In this document: positions 58,766-64,000 of the stretch, one piece after another
Numbering within the stretch: the stretch's first letter is position 1
How the letters are laid out: each line of letters begins with the position of its first letter
DNA from: Tetrapyrgos nigripes
Taxonomy: Eukaryota; Basidiomycota; Agaricomycetes; Agaricales; Campanellaceae
Assembly (NCBI GenBank): GCA_013368315.1
Contig: JAACJM010000274.1
Span: 43,178 to 107,177, forward strand
Direction of reading: 5' to 3'
DNA length: 64,000 nucleotides
Translations under genes and position numbers: made by a program
Notes under the pieces: generated by a model
Told to the model about the DNA's origin: nothing
What the model saw: only the letters and a program-made list of their open reading frames with translations
Databases searched by the model: none

Positions 58766-58950
58766 TGATCAGGTCATGTTCCTGGCTAAATCCAGAAAAG
58801 GCTTTCCGATGACATAGAAGTTGAAGCTTCGGCGGGTAATACACTCCTCCTAAGTTACATTGATCAAGTCATGTTCCTGGCTGAACCCAGAAAAGGCTTT
58901 CCGATGACATAGAAATTGAAGCTTCAGCGGGTAATACACTCCTCCTCCTC
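58766..58950 (+). repeat. Tandem duplication of about 95 bp
   Basis: 58766-58854 and 58861-58947 are near-identical (TGATCARGTCATGTTCCTGGCT ... GGGTAATACACTCCTCCT). The second copy ends in extra CCT units. No gene is evident. Confidence 0.75.
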
Positions 58951-60640
58951 CTGGTTGTTCTTTCCATCGTCAGACTCAAGGGGAATCCGGACAAATAGTG
59001 GGTAGCACTTCCAGTGCCTTGAGAAGATGGACATGAGCGCAGTTTCACAAAATTCATTGGAATGACAAATATAGGATTCGTTTTTTTAAAAGTTCATGTC
59101 CAAAGATCAGAGTATGGGGCTGGGAGCTGAGCCCTGAGCCCTGAACTTCTAGTAAGAGCTCTGGGACCTTCGGTCCGATTAGATTGACCATTCTCTGAGA
59201 AGTACACGTCTTCACTCTTTGGCTGTCCGGCTTTTGGTTTCAAGATCACCCAGCTCGCAGATAACGCTGACAGAGGAACGTGGAGACCGAAGTCAAAGTA
59301 GGCAACTCTGATCACATATCGTCAGTTCGCATACAGCGAAGCCTCGTATTTCATGATCAAACTCCTTCGAAAGTCCGCAGATTTTACCCTCGCTCTAAAC
59401 GTCCAACCTTCGATCCCTCTGAGCCTCAGCCCAGAGGGATAAGGTTATGCTCTAAAGTCGCATTTGACGATGTCTGTTAAGGTGCGTTTTGATTAGTTAT
59501 CGGCAAGTATATACGTACCTGACATGGTGAACTCATAGGGCGGACTTTGGGTACTTCAGCTGAGGAAAAATCGTTTACGAGTCCTATTTATAGGACGAGT
59601 CTTATTGTGAGGTCAAATGGTCGCACTTATCGCATCCTGGGAAAACATATCTTATTTTTTAAGACGGCAGACTCGGCACCAAAATACCTTCTCCGCAAAT
59701 TCTCCGTCGAGTGACCAGAGCCTAGGATCTCTTCAGAGTCGATCGTTCAATTGATTTTGTGCAAGAGGATGAGGACTCGTACCTGCCGCTGTATACAGCG
59801 GCCTGCACTAGCATATTTATCGTAGTAGTACTCTTCCCTAGTTGTCGTTAATATTGAATTGAAGTTCCACGCCACAATCTGCCTAGGAGGTTCTCAACTC
59901 ATCGCAGCTCACTACATTAGTACATACACATGCGACTCATTTTTCTGATCACAAGACAAAACCCGTCTCCCGAATTTACATCGGTGACTGACTAGGACAG
60001 TGACTGTTAGTAAGAGGGAAGGTCGATGAAAATGTTTTTCAGTGGGAGTGGTGGCATGAGTTCTAGTAAAAGCTTGTAATGCGACGTGAATTACGACTGT
60101 TTTCCGTGTCTTTCCTCAGCAATGCGTCGGCCGAACTGCGAATTGGCAAAGACTTGGACCTTGGACCCTGCATCACCTGATCGACCTACATCAAAACTTA
60201 GAGTCATCAGCAGCACTAGCATTTACGAGTAAATTTATAGAATGAAAATATACGCACGACAAATTATGTAGACCTATGAACGACGTCAAGCCTGGCATCT
60301 AGGCCGACCCTAAGGCATAAGCGTGCACGTACAAGTTAGTCTTTTGGCAAATCTTGGGCCGCCAAACTTGGGCCCAACTATGGGCGAAATAGTGTATCAA
60401 AAATCGGTTTTTAGAAAGGTCCATTTTCGTGACAGGGGCTTGGGAAAACACTGAAAATATCTGGGCAGGTTCCAAGACCCAGGGCCTCAAACGAGTCAGT
60501 GAATTTCAATCAGGTTCATGATTTTTTAACAGTTGCTTGGGTCTCAAGCTAGATAGGTCATTGCAATTGAGACTGGTGTACTTGACATAGAGTCAAATGG
60601 TTCTTAACAGGTCAGGATTTCCAACAAGTTGGGATTTTCA
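58951..60640. other. No supportable gene
   Basis: Short frames occur on both strands without motifs. From about 60500 to 60640, and again after 61349, the sequence holds loose repeats of ACAGGTCAGGATTT, into which the TRIM element has inserted. Confidence 0.4.
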
Positions 60641-60645
60641 GCAGG

Positions 60646-61348
60646 TGTAACGGTTCGTTACTCCATATATAGCGCCTGCGACGGTATTCACACGTACCGA
60701 ATTTTGTGGCCTTTTGGTCCAGTTGGAGGTTGGGTCTCATCGCAGGCTGACCTAATCCTTTACAGAATATTCGGTACACAGCGGTCGTTGGTTTCGATTC
60801 CCGGGAGCACCCATTTCGGGCCCGTGGATTCTGCCCTTCATTCGAATTGACGGCTGAGGATTGAGACTGGCGTGGGAAACCAGAATCGATTCGGGGTCTT
60901 CTATATAAGGACATTCTTCCGGACTGGGGAAAGATGCCACTGCTTCGCATGGCAATTTACGAGGCCTGTAGTAGCACATCGTAGGGTGAAGGTGAAAGGA
61001 CTTATGAAAATCCGATGCGACTTGGGCTATGTCATTGTTTGTTCATGGTTGACGACAGCTTGGGTCGGATCAAAAAGCCGACGGCATCCTCGTTCGGTTG
61101 TCGGCATCATAGAGACTGGCCAATAGAAATTGCAGGCGTGGAAAAGTTGCGAAGACGACATAAGTTAACTCGGCTAAAGGCCTCGTAACCTGAGAGACCC
61201 GGGAGGAGATTGCCTCGAAGGGGAGATAATGTAACGGTTCGTTACTCCATATATAGCGTCTGTGACAGTATTCACACGTACCGAATTTTGTGGCCTTTTG
61301 GTCCAGTTGGAGGTTGGGTCTCATCGCAGGCTGACCTAATCCTTTACA
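60646..61348 (+). mobile_element. TRIM-like mini LTR retroelement, 703 bp
   Basis: Two 119-bp direct repeats (60646-60764 and 61230-61348) start TGTAACGGTTCG and end CTTTACA, giving TG...CA ends. GCAGG flanks both sides (60641-60645 and 61349-61353), a 5-bp target duplication. A purine tract (GAAGGGGAGATAA) directly precedes the 3' repeat, as a polypurine tract should. The 465-bp interior has no coding capacity. Three differences between the repeats cluster at 60672-60690 versus 61256-61274 and are all C/T or G/A, two at CpG. It is non-autonomous and would need another element's enzymes. Confidence 0.85.
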
Positions 61349-61353
61349 GCAGG

Positions 61354-61681
61354 TCCCGATTTCAACAGGTCAGGATTTTTTGACAGGTTCAATTTCCCAC
61401 CAGGTTACCCCTCAGGAAGGTTGAGTACATGACTGCAGGTGGCACAGGTCATGATCAGTATATAATTTTTGTGATGATTTTGTGAAGTCATAGCTTTATT
61501 TGCATATTATTTTTGAGCTTTGAGCTTCTGGGGCCATGATTGCAGAAGTTACGGTCCCCTTCAAGATTCAAGACTAAGATACATTCACTATCTTCATGGA
61601 ATATAGAGACCTATTGTGATGACCATTTGTTTGCGCTGTGCCTCGCAGTCCAGTGAACCCAGCCTAGCCCACTCACTCTCT
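61354..61681. other. No supportable gene
   Basis: The ACAGGT(CA)GGATTT-type repeat continues to about 61410; the remainder is unremarkable flank of the downstream gene. Confidence 0.4.
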
Positions 61682-62936
61682 TCACGCTACCTTGATGTCC
61701 ACTGTTGTCTCCGTGTGGATCTGATCAGGATGGGTGATATCACGGATGTTGCTGAACTTGGGAGTTGGCTCCAGAGGAATATTGTCAATACGAGTTGTAC
61801 TTCCAGAGGCAGGCACTGCCCAAGATCGACCGTAGCACGATTCGCAGAGTAGGTATCAGTGCTTGTCCAAGCCCTCCTTCTGGAAACTCTGGCAATGATC
61901 AGGAGAGGTGCTATGATCTAAGTGGTATTTCAGCTGACTGCTGCAGAGGATACACACGAAATAAGTCAATGTACCTGAGTTTGCGAAAGGATAGGCAAGA
62001 AGATAGCAGAAGCACTATTTCCAGCAGCGTAGGTCCGATAAATAGCACCGAAAATACTGCATATAGTGCAGAGCTTTCCACCAACATGGCGACGATGGGC
62101 ATGTAGGGAAGGTTGTTTGAGTCAGGGAGGGATTGTACGGCTCCTAATCTCCGTTGGTGGATTATCAAACGGGAGGAGATTAAGAGTGTCAGTAGGACGT
62201 TGAGTGTGGTGGCGAGGGAGAAGTAGGGAAGACCAAAATCCACAGCCTCTTCCGTGAAGAGAGTGGCGGTTGGGACTGAAAGCTGATAGAGATACATCGC
62301 TCCCATCGCTTTAGGTGGAAGTAAGCCAGTGGGTCAAGGCACTTGGGGCCTTAATGGAGAACCACTCACCAAGATCTGCCAGGTACAACAGGACGGGAAG
62401 AAACAGCACCCAGGCCTTTTCTTGCCAGATGATTCTGCACCGGAAAAGCTACATAGGACTATTTCAGTAACATGCTCACTCGCAAAGAGATTCGAATCAC
62501 GTACTAGCAATGCGTCCGCAAGCCAGTTGGCAATGATAAACGTTGCATTTGGCGTAAGTGCAACAGGCAGTAGAATACACCGAGAGCTCATAGGCTTCAG
62601 GACCGCCAGGAAAAATCTCGGTGATCGATGAAAGCTAGCTGCATGAGATGAACGTTCATCGCCATGAAGACAGTTCCAAGTCCAAATAGCACCAAGGTGT
62701 ACAGTGCAAGATAGTAGTTACGATTACTAGACATGTTGGTGCGTTTGGACCGCAAGAGCAAAATCATGCATCTGAAGAACAAATAATGCTGAAGCCTGCA
62801 GGTAGATTATTAGACATAGACATACAGCTGTATGAAACGGAGAAGGGCTCACCGAAGAATATTTCTGAAATATGGTACCAGCAAAATCGCAATGTTCAAG
62901 GAAGAGTAGTTCTGCTGGTTCAGAGGAGTCTGCCAT
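61682..62936 (-). pseudogene. Seven-transmembrane fungal protein with frame breaks
   Basis: From ATG at 62936 (MADSSEPAELLFLEHC) the spliced order is HYLFFRCMILLLRS, LALYTLVLFGLGTVFMAMNVHLMQLAFIDHRDF, PGGPEAYEL, PNATFIIANWLADALL, LFRCRIIWQEKAWVLFLPVLLYLADL, DFGLPYFSLATTLNVLLTLLISSRLIIHQRR, AMLVESSALYAVFS, then IFLPILSQTQ and IIAPLLIIARVS, and a hydrophilic tail ending TTVDIKVA. This matches an uncharacterised mushroom family of plasma-membrane-type 7-TM proteins with VESA and ADALL motifs. Introns of 53-70 nt fit. Frame breaks occur near 62618 (a five-T run), 62575, 62050 and 61830. It is either a pseudogene or affected by base-call errors. Confidence 0.65.
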
Positions 62937-62956
62937 AGCTGCTGAGGCTCCAAGCA

Positions 62957-64000
62957 CTACCTCGAGGACTTATAAGTGCTGAAACTGATGAAAAAATACT
63001 TGAGTACTGGAGGAAAGCTATGAATCATCAATTTTGGAAATGATCTGAGGGATAGCCCTCGCCATCCGTACCTAGTTAGATAGCTACGGTGTTCCTGAGA
63101 ATAGCTATCTTTATACTACCTCTCGTACGGAATTCAGGCTTCTAGCTGGCTCCTCCTGCACTCAGCATGGAAGTAGCCGGCGGTTCAAGTTGAACGCGTA
63201 CCGCAGATGACTCTAGATGCAGTACCTCTGTTAAGGTTTGAACGAGGAAATGTGGGTCACCGCTGCGCGTGGCACGAGAAGAGGCCCAAATTTAGTGATT
63301 GGAATTGCCACCAGGTGGCCCTAATGAGCATAGCCACAGGCAGAAACGATGTGTGTAAGAACGACCCTTAAAAGGGCTCGTAACTTCTGAAGGTTGCTTC
63401 TCTTTGCCCTGAGATAAGAGTGAAATGACAAAGCCTAGCCTGAACGGGTTAGAAGACCTGGGATAGCGCTTGTAGCACATTCCCTTCGTCAAGTTCAATT
63501 CGCATGACGCCGAAAATACCAAAATATCCGCTCGCGGATGGGTGTACGAAATGGAGATACATTCGTAGTCTACATAGAAGTCCAAATAGATTATGTGTCA
63601 GTAAGCTAGATATATGAATAGAAAGTTGATATGTTCGGACGCCTTTCGGTACATTTGTTTGGTGAACTATCAAATCTCTTGAAAGAACTTCAAATAGAGC
63701 TTAAATCGGGACTCTGGACATGATTAAGGATATTCTTCAAAATACACCATGTCTGGATTTCTGATAAGAGTGCCTATAATAGTAGAAGGAACAACTATTT
63801 AGATTCAATCTGTTATCCACGATATCGACTTGCACAAATTTGACTAAGGACTACATGAAACAGGCCCATCTATGTTGGAACACAAGTAACTGCGACGGGT
63901 CTGTCATTGTAACCCGTCTCACGAAGATCAAAGATGATGTCTCCTGAGTCCACGATGAGACTGTCGTCCGAACAGTCTGGGGTCCTGGTTATCGAAATTC
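62957..64000. other. No supportable gene
   Basis: Only short overlapping frames without motifs are seen. The window ends here, so a gene entering from the right cannot be excluded. Confidence 0.4.

Noticed and set aside
60785..60815. tRNA-like T-arm sequence inside the TRIM element
   Set aside because: Only a B-box-like stretch is present; no D-arm, anticodon arm or acceptor pairing, so no tRNA gene or SINE is called.
1..64000. CRISPR array
   Set aside because: The 22-bp and 30-bp repeats have no unique spacers of constant length, and the sequence is eukaryotic with spliced genes.

Overview
The window looks like a transposon-packed, probably heterochromatic stretch of a basidiomycete (most likely Agaricomycete) nuclear genome. 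This rests on many short GT-AG introns of about 45-75 nt, transposase families typical of mushroom genomes (KDZ with a CxC2 cysteine cluster, Plavaka), fungal Ty3 and Ty1/copia retroelements, and mushroom-type families (DUF6698-like, F-box-like, a seven-transmembrane family). I see no rRNA or tRNA gene, CRISPR array or bacterial-type operon.

Layout. 1-3851: unannotated flank, then a 2.5 kb palindrome that cuts off a Plavaka transposase pseudogene (3852-5270, -). 5.4-18 kb: degenerate exon-like tandem modules, a KDZ transposase pseudogene (8371-11547, -), and three transposon-neighbourhood genes, one of them an open gene with a likely RNase H1-N/viroplasmin-like domain (13366-14317, +). 18-23.7 kb: satellites, a strand-switching minisatellite, a DUF6698-like gene remnant and a palindromic CACTG element. 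24.3-29.1 kb: a decayed Ty3 element without integrase. 29.1-37.5 kb: a 22-bp minisatellite at three places, a hAT-type MITE, a 3.36 kb fold-back CACTG element and a 262-bp relative. 42-45.1 kb: decayed F-box-like genes. 45.76-53.87 kb: a young full-length copia element with matching LTRs and target-site duplication, sitting inside a 105-codon reading frame. 54-64 kb: sparse region with a small secreted cysteine-containing protein gene (57999-58326, -), a 703-bp TRIM-like retroelement with 119-bp LTRs (60646-61348) and a broken seven-transmembrane gene (61682-62936, -).

Two threads tie the window together. First, premature stops in the older coding sequences are mostly TGA, and wherever I can align the site to a family motif the expected residue is Arg. 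That points to CGA to TGA transitions, i.e. CpG-directed C-to-T decay; the minisatellites and the TRIM LTR pair show the same trend. Second, several repeats share CACTG ends, long inverted arms and subterminal short repeats, twice with a 3-bp duplication. They look like non-autonomous CACTA-like fold-back elements, some carrying a minisatellite inside.

All calls were made by eye; homology statements are recalled family motifs, not searches.
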